From contig NZ_JACIFV010000012.1 in the NCBI RefSeq assembly GCF_014197535.1, positions 62,001 through 126,000 on the forward strand: 64,000 nucleotides of DNA. The letters are read 5' to 3'. Shown here piece by piece: positions 8,624 to 16,082 of this stretch. The notes under the pieces are model-generated. The model had not been told where the DNA came from, ran no database searches, and saw nothing but the letters and a program-made list of their open reading frames with translations. Position 1 is the first letter of the stretch; each line of letters opens with the position of its first letter. The translations under genes were made by a program, and so were the position numbers. This DNA is from Rhizobium aethiopicum. Its GTDB lineage: Bacteria > Pseudomonadota > Alphaproteobacteria > Rhizobiales > Rhizobiaceae.

Positions 8624-9573
8624 TTGCGGACGGCTCCGAAGGTGATGCCGCGCAGCAACTGCTTGCGCAGGAGAATGGTGAAGACCAGGATCGGGATCAG
8701 GAAGATCGTCGTGCCGGCGGCGACCGCAGGCCAGTCCTGCCCGCCTTCGCCAATGATCGTCGGGATGAAGGGCGGCGCGGTCTGGGCCTCGCCCGACGTC
8801 AGAAGAGCGGCGAAGGCATATTCGTTCCAGGCAAAGATCAGGCAGAAGATCGCGGTCGCGGCAATGCCGGTGGTCGCCTGCGGCAGCACGACCTTGCGGA
8901 AGGCCTGCAGCCTCGTATAGCCGTCGATCATCGCCGCTTCCTCGTATTCGCGCGGGATCTCGTCGATGAAGCCCTTGAGCAGCCAGACGGCAAGCGAGAC
9001 GTTGACGGCGGTATAGAGCAGGATCATGCCGAGTGCAGTGTCCGACAGGCCGAGCTCGCGATACATCAGGTAGATCGGGATGGCGACGGCGATCGGCGGC
9101 ATCATGCGCGTCGACAGGATGAAGAACAGCAGGTCGTCGGCGAGCGGCACCCTGAAGCGGGAAAAGCCATAGGCGGCGAGCGTGCCGAGGAAGACCGCGA
9201 GGAAAGTGGAGCCGAAGGCGATCACAAGCGAGTTGACGAAGCGCGGCAGGAAGTTCGACGGGCCCGCGATCACCATGTTGCGCTTGCGGGTTACCTCATC
9301 ACAGGTGCCGACCGGCGCCGGCAGCGAGGCGATATAATCGGGCGTCTGCCGGGTGCGCGTGGTGAAGAGATTGCAATAGCCCTCGAGCGACGGCGTGAAG
9401 ACGATCTTCGGGGGATAGCTGATCGAATCCGGCGGCGATTTGATGCTGGTCAGGAAGATCCAGACGAGCGGGATGAGGGTGATCAGCGCATAGAGGACGA
9501 CAATCGTGCCGGCGATGCGCTTGCTGTTGAGGCTCGGCTCTACGACCGAATGGGCTGTATTGGCGGCGCTCAT
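8620..9573 (-). CDS. ABC transporter permease (CUT1, MalG-like)
   Basis: 317 residues. The start at 9573 (MSAANTAHSV) overlaps the preceding permease stop as ATGA; the frame is open further upstream but only as a shadow of that permease. About six membrane segments are visible, and the EAA loop is EYEEAAMIDGYTRLQAFRKV at about 209-228, the ATPase contact site. A long periplasmic loop after the first segment contains the unusual segment TRTRQTPDYIASLPAPVGTC. It pairs with the permease at 9570-10538. Confidence 0.9.
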   Translation of the reverse strand: MSAANTAHSVVEPSLNSKRIAGTIVVLYALITLIPLVWIFLTSIKSPPDSISYPPKIVFTPSLEGYCNLFTTRTRQTPDYIASLPAPVGTCDEVTRKRNMVIAGPSNFLPRFVNSLVIAFGSTFLAVFLGTLAAYGFSRFRVPLADDLLFFILSTRMMPPIAVAIPIYLMYRELGLSDTALGMILLYTAVNVSLAVWLLKGFIDEIPREYEEAAMIDGYTRLQAFRKVVLPQATTGIAATAIFCLIFAWNEYAFAALLTSGEAQTAPPFIPTIIGEGGQDWPAVAAGTTIFLIPILVFTILLRKQLLRGITFGAVRK

Positions 9574-10538
9574 CTTTGCTTCACCTTGTTCAATGCCTTG
9601 ACGTAGATATTGGCGAGGCCGAACACCGCGACGAAGAGGACGATGGCGAAGGCCGAGGCCCGGCCGGTCGCCCAGCTTTCGAAGGCGGCGCGCTTCAACG
9701 TGATCGAGGCGACCTCGGTGACCGAGCCCGGCCCGCCGCCGGTCAGCAGCGTCACCATGTCGAACATCTTGAAATTCTCGATGCCGCGGAAAAGCACTGC
9801 AAGCATGATGAAGGGCAGGGCCATCGGCACGGTGATCGACCAGAACTGGCGCCAGGGCGAAGCGCGGTCGACCTCGGCCGCCTCGTAGATATAGTCGGGG
9901 ATCGAGCGCAGCCCGGCAAGGCAGATCAGCATCACATAGGGCGTCCACATCCAGGTATCGACGATGATGATCGCCCAGGGAGCCAGAGAGACATTGCCGA
10001 GCATCTGGACATCGGATGTGGGAATGCCCGACACCAGCGAGACGGCATAGGCAAAGAGGCCGATCTGCGGCTCGTAGAGAAAGCGCCAGAAATTGCCGAC
10101 CACGGCGGGCGACAGCATCATCGGGATCAGGATGATGGTGGTCCAGAAGGCATGGCCGCGAAACTTGCGGTCGATCAGGTAGGCAAGCGCAAAACCGATC
10201 ACCGTCTGCAGCAGGATCGTCCAGAAGACGAAATGGGCGGTGGTCTGCATCGCCTGCCATATATCGGGATCGTTGAGAACGCGCTCGTAATTTCCAAACC
10301 CGACGCCCTGGACCGGCGCATTCGGCCGGTTGGCACGGTAATTGGTGAAGGAGAGATAGACCGCCCAGATGAGGGGGAAGATGTTGATCGCCAGGAGCAG
10401 GGTGATGGAAGGCGCGATGAACAGCCACGCGATCGCCCTGTCGGAGAGGCCGCGGACATGACGGGCGAGCGAGGCGGGCGTTGCCCTTGCTGTCACGTCG
10501 GCCGCTTTCTCGACGATGGAGGAATGGGAAATGGTCAA
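9570..10538 (-). CDS. ABC transporter permease (CUT1, MalF-like)
   Basis: 322 residues from a TTG start at 10538 (preceded by GGGTGAAAAC). The frame stays open to a GTG at 10655, but that start would touch the binding-protein stop and place a strong hairpin (10573-10605) inside the gene, so TTG is preferred. Six or so membrane segments and the EAA loop YIYEAAEVDRASPWRQFWSI near the C-terminus identify the family. It is the first permease of the importer. Confidence 0.85.
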   Translation of the reverse strand: MTISHSSIVEKAADVTARATPASLARHVRGLSDRAIAWLFIAPSITLLLAINIFPLIWAVYLSFTNYRANRPNAPVQGVGFGNYERVLNDPDIWQAMQTTAHFVFWTILLQTVIGFALAYLIDRKFRGHAFWTTIILIPMMLSPAVVGNFWRFLYEPQIGLFAYAVSLVSGIPTSDVQMLGNVSLAPWAIIIVDTWMWTPYVMLICLAGLRSIPDYIYEAAEVDRASPWRQFWSITVPMALPFIMLAVLFRGIENFKMFDMVTLLTGGGPGSVTEVASITLKRAAFESWATGRASAFAIVLFVAVFGLANIYVKALNKVKQR

Positions 10539-10572
10539 GTTTTCACCCGGTCTTTTAGGATATGAAAGATCC

Positions 10573-10605
10573 GGCGGCCCGGCTCGTCTGCCGATCCGGG
10601 CCGCC
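10573..10605 (-). terminator. Stem-loop between binding protein and permease genes
   Basis: A perfect 10-base inverted repeat (GGCGGCCCGG at 10573-10582 and CCGGGCCGCC at 10596-10605) with a 13-base loop lies between the stop of the binding-protein gene and the TTG of the first permease. No T-run follows on the minus strand. Such hairpins after binding-protein genes usually protect the upstream message from decay or reduce read-through, so that binding protein is made in excess. Confidence 0.6.
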
Positions 10606-10654
10606 ATCCTGGTGAGGATGGCGCGCAGAGGGATGCCGCCAATCCCCTCAGGCA

Positions 10655-11980
10655 CTAGATTTTGCCGTCGTCCTTGAAGACGTCGCTCCAGTCCTTCACC
10701 AGGCCGTCGAGCGCTTCCTTGGCGGTGCCGTTGCCAGCGACGACGTAGTTATGGACGCGCTTCTGCATGGCCTGCAGCAGCGAGGCGTAGCTTGGCTCGG
10801 CCCAGAAGTCCTTGACGATCGCCATTGAGTCCAGGAAGGCCTGAGCATAGGGCTGGCTCTTGGCGAAATCAGGCGCGTTGACGACCGAGTTCAGGCAGGA
10901 GAAGCCGCCGAGTTCCCACCATTTGGCCTGCACCTCAGGCTGTGCGAACCATTTGATGTATTGCAGGGCGGCGTCGCGCTTGTCGGAGTAGGAGACCACC
11001 GAGATGCCCTGACCGCCGAGCTGGGCGAAATGCGCCTTCTCCGCCGGATTGGGGAAGAAGCCGATCCTGTCGCCGCCGACCTTCTCGTCCTTGTAGAGGC
11101 CGGGCCAGGTGAAGGCGAAGTTCATCTGCATGGCGACCTGGCCGGATTTGAAGGCGTCGGCGGATTCGACCATATAGACGTTGGAGCTGCCGGGCGGCGT
11201 GCAGCAGTCATAGAGCGACTTGTAGAATTCGAGGCCCTTGACCGCATCGTCCGAGTTGACGAAGCCTTCCATCTCGTAGGGCTTCTTCGGGTTGTCGTAC
11301 TGGAAGCCCCAGTCGTAAAGCACGTTGGTGACGCCCATGGTGATGCCTTCGGAGCCGCGCTCAGTATAGATCGCAGCGCCATAGACGGTCTTGCCGTCGA
11401 TCTCCCGCTTCTGGAAGAACTCGGCGATCAGCTTCAGCTCATCGTAGGTCTTCGGGGCTGCGAGATCGTGGCCGTACTTCGCCTTGAATTCCTTCTGGAG
11501 TTCCGGCTTTTCGAACCAGTCCTTGCGGTAAGTCCAGCCGACGACGTCGCCCATGGCGGGCAGCGCCCAATAGTTCGGCGTGTTCTTCGGCCATTCCGAG
11601 TAGCCGACAACAGTCGCCGGCACGAAGTCATCCATCTTGATGCCTTCCTTGTCGAAGAAGTCGTTCAGCTTGACGTAGTGGCCGTTCTCGGCCGAGCCGC
11701 CGATCCACTGGCTGTCGCCGATAATGAGGTCGCAGAGCTTGCCGTGGGAATTCAGCTCGTTGAGGAAGCGGTCGGCATAACTCGTCCAGGGAACGAATTC
11801 GAACTTCATCTGCGTGCCGGTCTTGGCGGTGAAGTCCTTCGACAGCTCGACGAGCGCATTGGCGGGATCCCATGCGGCCCAGCACAGCGTCAGTTCATCG
11901 GCTTTGGCGAGATTGGGCAATGCCGACGACATGACGAATGCCGCGGCCAGCCCCAAAAGGGCTTTCGATGTTTTTTGCAT
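10655..11980 (-). CDS. ABC transporter solute-binding protein (CUT1 family)
   Basis: 441 residues. The start at 11980 is preceded by GGAGGAACTT and gives a clear signal peptide (MQKTSKALLGLAAAF, cleavage near ALPNLAKA-DE). The mature protein has the layout of family 1 sugar/polyol binding proteins: IIGDSQWIGG near 85-95, WALPAMGDVVGWTYRKDWF near 140-160 and a tryptophan-rich C-terminal part. It is periplasmic and the first gene of the importer/kinase unit. The ligand cannot be read from sequence; the kinases downstream argue for dihydroxyacetone, glycerol or a tetritol/tetrulose. Confidence 0.88.
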   Translation of the reverse strand: MQKTSKALLGLAAAFVMSSALPNLAKADELTLCWAAWDPANALVELSKDFTAKTGTQMKFEFVPWTSYADRFLNELNSHGKLCDLIIGDSQWIGGSAENGHYVKLNDFFDKEGIKMDDFVPATVVGYSEWPKNTPNYWALPAMGDVVGWTYRKDWFEKPELQKEFKAKYGHDLAAPKTYDELKLIAEFFQKREIDGKTVYGAAIYTERGSEGITMGVTNVLYDWGFQYDNPKKPYEMEGFVNSDDAVKGLEFYKSLYDCCTPPGSSNVYMVESADAFKSGQVAMQMNFAFTWPGLYKDEKVGGDRIGFFPNPAEKAHFAQLGGQGISVVSYSDKRDAALQYIKWFAQPEVQAKWWELGGFSCLNSVVNAPDFAKSQPYAQAFLDSMAIVKDFWAEPSYASLLQAMQKRVHNYVVAGNGTAKEALDGLVKDWSDVFKDDGKI

Positions 11981-12065
11981 AAGTTCCTCCCAGAACCAAG
12001 CCGGCTCCCACCGGCGTCGCATGTTCACCCGTTCAGAGAATGCTCACATGAGCTCCTCACTCATC

Positions 12066-12107
12066 ATGTTTAGCAATATGTTTAGTGATAGACCTTTTTA
12101 TAAACAT
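12066..12107. promoter_or_regulatory. ATGTTTAG repeats upstream of the importer/kinase unit
   Basis: ATGTTTAG occurs at 12066-12073 and again at 12078-12085, exactly 12 bases apart, and TAAACAT (the reverse complement of ATGTTTA) lies at 12101-12107. The cluster is 86-127 bases upstream of the binding-protein start, in an AT-rich patch of otherwise GC-rich DNA. This is a plausible operator for the regulator of the unit. No -35/-10 pair could be assigned with confidence. Confidence 0.4.
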
Positions 12108-12159
12108 TGCAAGCGGCAATCGTTGCTGCACCGCACAGGCGCCGCGCGCGAAATTGGAG

Positions 12160-12345
12160 CGGGCGAGGCCGGCTGTTTGAGCAAATATTCCGCACGTTCT
12201 CGAAATTTTTTTCCTGACCGTACCGATGCAGCGATATCGGGCCTCGCTAGGATATCGACGGCGCGATATGGACCGTTAGCCGCTCCCGTGTTTTCCCCGG
12301 CGCGGTACAAACTCGGCCTCGCTCCGGCGAGGCCTTTTTCTTTGC
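12160..12345 (+). ncRNA. Candidate small RNA ending in an intrinsic terminator
   Basis: A textbook intrinsic terminator on the plus strand, GGCCTCGC (12315-12322), loop TCCG, GCGAGGCC (12327-12334), then TTTTTCTTT, stands in the 547-base gap between two divergent genes. No plus-strand open frame leads into it, so an untranslated RNA starting somewhere between about 12100 and 12250 would explain it. The 5-prime limit given is a guess. Alternatively it could be an attenuator in the leader of the MFS gene at 12528. Confidence 0.35.
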
Positions 12346-12527
12346 GCCCGCCGTCGGGGGCATCTGAATATTCCCGCTCAGTGCGAAATTTAGCCTTTCC
12401 GCCTCGATGCAACGGGCGTATTCAGCCAGGGCGCGGTTTTCCATGTCCGCGCGTCCCTCGCGTGGCAGATCACCGATCGGCTTCCTCCCGTTTCCCTGTC
12501 GCGACCCAGAATTCCATTGGCGGACCG

Positions 12528-13973
12528 ATGACCACGGCAGAGACGAACGAGCAAGGGCAAGAGGCGGCGGGTGGCCGCCAGGCGAAGATCGTGGCGCTGG
12601 TTGTTGCCGTTTCCTTTTTCATGCAGATCCTCGACGGCACGATTGTCGCCACTTCGCTGCCGCAGATGGCGGCGAGCTTCGGCGTGCAGCCGGTGTCGAT
12701 GAGCATCGGCATCACCGTCTACATGCTGACGATGGCGGCCTTCATTCCGCTGTCGGGCTGGCTCGGCGACCGCTTCGGCGCGCGCCGCGTCTTCCTGGTG
12801 TCGATCGGCGTCTTCACCGGCGCCTCACTGTTCTGCGGGCTCTCCGGCAGCCTCACGGAATTCGTGCTGTGGCGTGCGCTGCAGGGGGCGGGCAGCGCGC
12901 TGATGACGCCGGTCGGGCGCATCATCGTGCTGAAAAACGCCCGCAAGTCCGAACTCGTCCAGGCAATCGCGCTCATCACCTGGCCGGCGCTGACGGCGCC
13001 CGTGGTCGGCCCCGTGCTCGGCGGCTTCATCACCACCTATGCCAGCTGGCATTGGAACTTCCTGATCAACATTCCGATCGGCATCGTCGGCATGGGGCTG
13101 GTGCTGCGCTTTGTGCCCGAACAGCGCGAGGCCGATCCCGGCCGGCTGGATATTCGCGGCTTTATCCTGAGCGCGGCCGGATTGACCCTGCTGCTCGCGG
13201 CATTGGAGCTTTCAGCCAAATGGGAGGGCGGGCTTTGGCCGGTCATCTCAATGCTTGCGGCCGGCATCGTCCTATCGGTCATGGCGACGCGGCATTTCCT
13301 TGCCGTCGACAATCCGCTGCTCGATCTTTCGGCTTTCCGCGTCCAGACATTTTCGATGTCGACGCTCTCGGCGGGCACGGCTTGCCGAACGGCCATCAAC
13401 GCGACGCCTTTCCTTCTGCCTCTCTTGTTCCAGCTCGGCTTCGGGCTGAGCTCGATTGCCGCCGGCACCTATCTGCTCGTCTATTTTCTCGGCAATTTCA
13501 GCATGAAGGCGGTGACGACACCGCTCTTACGCTTCTTCGGCTTCCGAACCGTTCTCGGGCTCAACGGGCTGATTGCAGCGATTTCGATCGTTGCCTGCGG
13601 TTTCCTGACGCCTGACACGCCGCCGTTTTTCATCCATGCGCTGCTCTTTCTCGCCGGCCTGTCGCGGTCGATGGAGTTCACGGCGCTGAACACGCTCGCC
13701 TTTGCCGATATCGGCCCGGCGCAGCGAAGCTCGGCCTCGACGCTGTCGAGCATGCTGCAGCAGATGTCGATGCTGCTCGGCGTTGCGGTGGCCGCCGCCG
13801 TGCTCAACATTTCCTCTGCTCTCAGAGGCGCCGACAATCCCGTCCTGGCCGACTTCCGATGGGCCTTCGTCGTGGTCGGCGCGATCGGCATCGTCTCGTC
13901 GCTGCGCTTCCTGCAATTGCCGAAGGAGGCGGGCGCCGAAGTCTCCGGCCATCGGAAATTCCAGAAGAGCTAA
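12528..13973 (+). CDS. MFS drug/efflux transporter (DHA2, EmrB/QacA type)
   Basis: 481 residues, the length of a 14-segment DHA2 transporter of the inner membrane. Motifs include LDGTIVATSLPQMA in the first segment, GWLGDRFGARRVF (motif A loop, about 77-89) and PVVGPVLGGF (motif C). The start at 12528 is the first ATG that gives a short hydrophilic N-terminus; the frame is open far upstream without membrane character. It stands alone, with a possible terminator or attenuator in its leader at 12315-12343. Substrate unknown. Confidence 0.88.
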   Translation: MTTAETNEQGQEAAGGRQAKIVALVVAVSFFMQILDGTIVATSLPQMAASFGVQPVSMSIGITVYMLTMAAFIPLSGWLGDRFGARRVFLVSIGVFTGASLFCGLSGSLTEFVLWRALQGAGSALMTPVGRIIVLKNARKSELVQAIALITWPALTAPVVGPVLGGFITTYASWHWNFLINIPIGIVGMGLVLRFVPEQREADPGRLDIRGFILSAAGLTLLLAALELSAKWEGGLWPVISMLAAGIVLSVMATRHFLAVDNPLLDLSAFRVQTFSMSTLSAGTACRTAINATPFLLPLLFQLGFGLSSIAAGTYLLVYFLGNFSMKAVTTPLLRFFGFRTVLGLNGLIAAISIVACGFLTPDTPPFFIHALLFLAGLSRSMEFTALNTLAFADIGPAQRSSASTLSSMLQQMSMLLGVAVAAAVLNISSALRGADNPVLADFRWAFVVVGAIGIVSSLRFLQLPKEAGAEVSGHRKFQKS

Positions 13974-14101
13974 CGTCGCCTGCGACAAGAGCGAGGGAGG
14001 AGCGATGTTTACCTCGGGCGGGCAATGCAATACGACAGTGCCCATGCCGACGACTCGGACCTTGCGGCCGTCGTTGCTTAGAGAGAACGCCGGGAGACGG
14101 A

Positions 14102-15166
14102 ATGAGCAATTCTAGCGGCGATGCGGATGCCTTGATCCACATCCTCTATATCGACGACGACGAGGGGCTCGCCCTCCTGATGCAGAAGAACCTTGCGCGG
14201 CGCGGCTTTTCGGTCGAGTGGGCGCAGAATGGTTCTGCCGGCCTTGCTCGGATCGCCGAGGGCGGCATCGACGCCGTCGTGCTCGATCATCTCCTGAGCG
14301 GCGAGACTGGACTCGACATTCTGCCCTGCATCACGTCCGTTCCGGATCATCCGCCGGTCATTTATGCGACGGGGTCGGACGACACCAGCATCGCGGTCGC
14401 GGCGCTGAAGGCGGGCGCCGATGACTACATGCTGAAGGGGATTTCGGCCGATTATTTCGACCTGCTCGCGGCCGCCCTCGAACAGGCGCTGGAGCGGGCG
14501 CGCTTCCGCCGCGAGACGGCGCAGGCGCAGGAGGTGATCCGTCAGCAACGCGACCATGCCGAGTTGCTGCTTGCCGAAGTCAATCACCGCATTGCCAACA
14601 GCCTCGGCCTCGTCGGCGCACTGATCCGCATGCAATCTTCCATGACCAAGGACCAGGTGGCGGTCGACGCGCTGCACGAGACGCAGATGCGCATCAACGC
14701 GATCGCGAGCGTGCATCGCCGGCTCTATACCAACCGGCAGGTCGGCTCGGTGCAGGTCGATGAATATCTGAACAGCCTATTGACCGAGCTTGAAGCTTCG
14801 ATGCGCGACGACAAACGGCCGCACCGTATCGTGTTGACTGCAAAGCCGGTTAATCTGGCGACCGACAAGGTGATCACGCTCGGGTTGATCGTCAGTGAAC
14901 TCGTCACCAATGCTTTCAAATATGCCTATCCCGAGAGCGTCTCGGGCGAGATCCGCGTTTTTGTCGACCAGACGGACGGGCAATTGCGCGTCATCGTCGA
15001 GGATGACGGAGCGGGGTTCGATCCAGAGGGCCCAGCCAGGGGAACGGGGCTCGGCACACGGATTCTGACGGCGATGGCCGCGAGCTTGAAATCGGATTTT
15101 GCTTACGATCCCGGGCATGACGGGACGAGGGCGATGCTGGTATTTTCGTTGAGTGAGGGGACGTAA
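14102..15166 (+). CDS. Receiver-histidine kinase hybrid (HisKA_2/HWE type)
   Basis: 354 residues. An N-terminal receiver domain (about 12-130) with acidic pocket YIDDDEG and phospho-acceptor Asp62 (VVLDHLLSG) is joined by a coiled segment to a HisKA_2-type dimerisation domain with His162 (AEVNHRIANSLGLVGALIRM) and an ATPase domain containing ELVTNAFKYAYP and EDDGAGFDPEG. There is no sensory domain, so it is cytoplasmic and probably takes phosphate from another kinase. The start at 14102 follows GGGAGACGG. It could signal to an orphan regulator elsewhere; no partner is adjacent. Confidence 0.88.
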   Translation: MSNSSGDADALIHILYIDDDEGLALLMQKNLARRGFSVEWAQNGSAGLARIAEGGIDAVVLDHLLSGETGLDILPCITSVPDHPPVIYATGSDDTSIAVAALKAGADDYMLKGISADYFDLLAAALEQALERARFRRETAQAQEVIRQQRDHAELLLAEVNHRIANSLGLVGALIRMQSSMTKDQVAVDALHETQMRINAIASVHRRLYTNRQVGSVQVDEYLNSLLTELEASMRDDKRPHRIVLTAKPVNLATDKVITLGLIVSELVTNAFKYAYPESVSGEIRVFVDQTDGQLRVIVEDDGAGFDPEGPARGTGLGTRILTAMAASLKSDFAYDPGHDGTRAMLVFSLSEGT

Positions 15167-15185
15167 ATAGGAGTGGAGGGTGTGC

Positions 15186-15325
15186 CGAGCGGCCCCCTCA
15201 TCCGACCCTTCGGGCCACCTTCTCCCCCGTGGGGAGAAGGGGTTATGCCGCGAGGTCTCGATTCCCTCTTCTCCCGAGCGGGGAGAAGGCGCCCGTAGGT
15301 CGGATGAGGGGGCACACGGCACACC
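15186..15325. repeat. RIME-type palindromic repeat, full copy
   Basis: The left half begins CCCCCTCATCCG and contains CACCTTCTCCCC (15216-15227) followed by its complement GGGGAGAAGG; the right half mirrors it and ends with GGATGAGGGGG. Each half can fold into a hairpin and the two halves are inverted. It fills the gap between the kinase and the DUF924 gene. Related copies lie at 23640-23689/24837-24860, 24958-25030 and 45716-45890. Confidence 0.8.
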
Positions 15326-15391
15326 TTGTCCTATTTTTACAAGAGCTTGCCGGCATAACATCATCAAACCAAACGCTACGGGAGGCAGAGT

Positions 15392-15943
15392 ATGACGGCG
15401 ATCCGCACACCCCGGGAGGTCTACGATTTCTGGTTCGTTCGATGCGGCCGCGAGCTATGGTTTCGTCCGCCGCCGGAACTCGATGCCGAGATCCGTGATG
15501 TTTTCCGCGATACGCATCTGGCGCTTGCCGCAGGCGTCGGCGATGAATGGCGGGCCGACCCGGTGAGCCGGCTGGCGGCGGTCATCGTGCTCGATCAGTT
15601 TCCCCGCAACATCTATCGCGGCACGGGGCTTGCCGTTGCTACCGACGGGCTGGCGCTTCGGGAAGCCAAGCTCGCGCTTGCGGCCGGCGCCGACCAGGCG
15701 GTGGAACATGCATGCCGAACCTTTTTCTACCTGCCCTTCGAACACGCCGAGAATCTCGACGAGCAGGAGCGTTCGGTGGCATTGTTCACCGCGCTGGGCG
15801 ACGAGGAATATCTCGATTATGCGATCCGCCACCGCGAGATAATCGCCGCCTACCGGCGCTTTCCTCACCGCAATGCCATGCTCGGACGAGAATCGACGGC
15901 AGCAGAACTCGACTATCTCTCCAAGCCCGGCGCGGGGTTCTGA
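15392..15943 (+). CDS. DUF924 family protein
   Basis: 183 residues, matching the DUF924 family (annotated only as conserved, all-helical, TPR-like). Recognisable pieces are YDFWFVRCGRELWF at the start, VIVLDQFPRNIYRG at about 64-77 and FFYLPFEHAENLDEQE at about 111-126, followed by the terminal FPHRNAMLGRES motif. The start follows GGGAGGCAGAGT. Function is not known for the family. Confidence 0.85.
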   Translation: MTAIRTPREVYDFWFVRCGRELWFRPPPELDAEIRDVFRDTHLALAAGVGDEWRADPVSRLAAVIVLDQFPRNIYRGTGLAVATDGLALREAKLALAAGADQAVEHACRTFFYLPFEHAENLDEQERSVALFTALGDEEYLDYAIRHREIIAAYRRFPHRNAMLGRESTAAELDYLSKPGAGF

Positions 15944-16082
15944 GCAGTTCGAACGAGCGGTTGAGTGCTGCATGGAGCAAGGTCGGTGCAAGGCGCTTAA
16001 GGCATCTTCCGCCTTTCTGTCGCCTTTGTTTGCTACGACAAGCTGGCATTCTATTCCGACGACAACCTTTCCGGAGGCGCTT

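Noticed and set aside
9570..10655. Longer permease from GTG 10655
   Set aside because: It would overlap the binding-protein stop codon and translate a strong hairpin; the TTG at 10538 has a ribosome site and gives a normal permease N-terminus.
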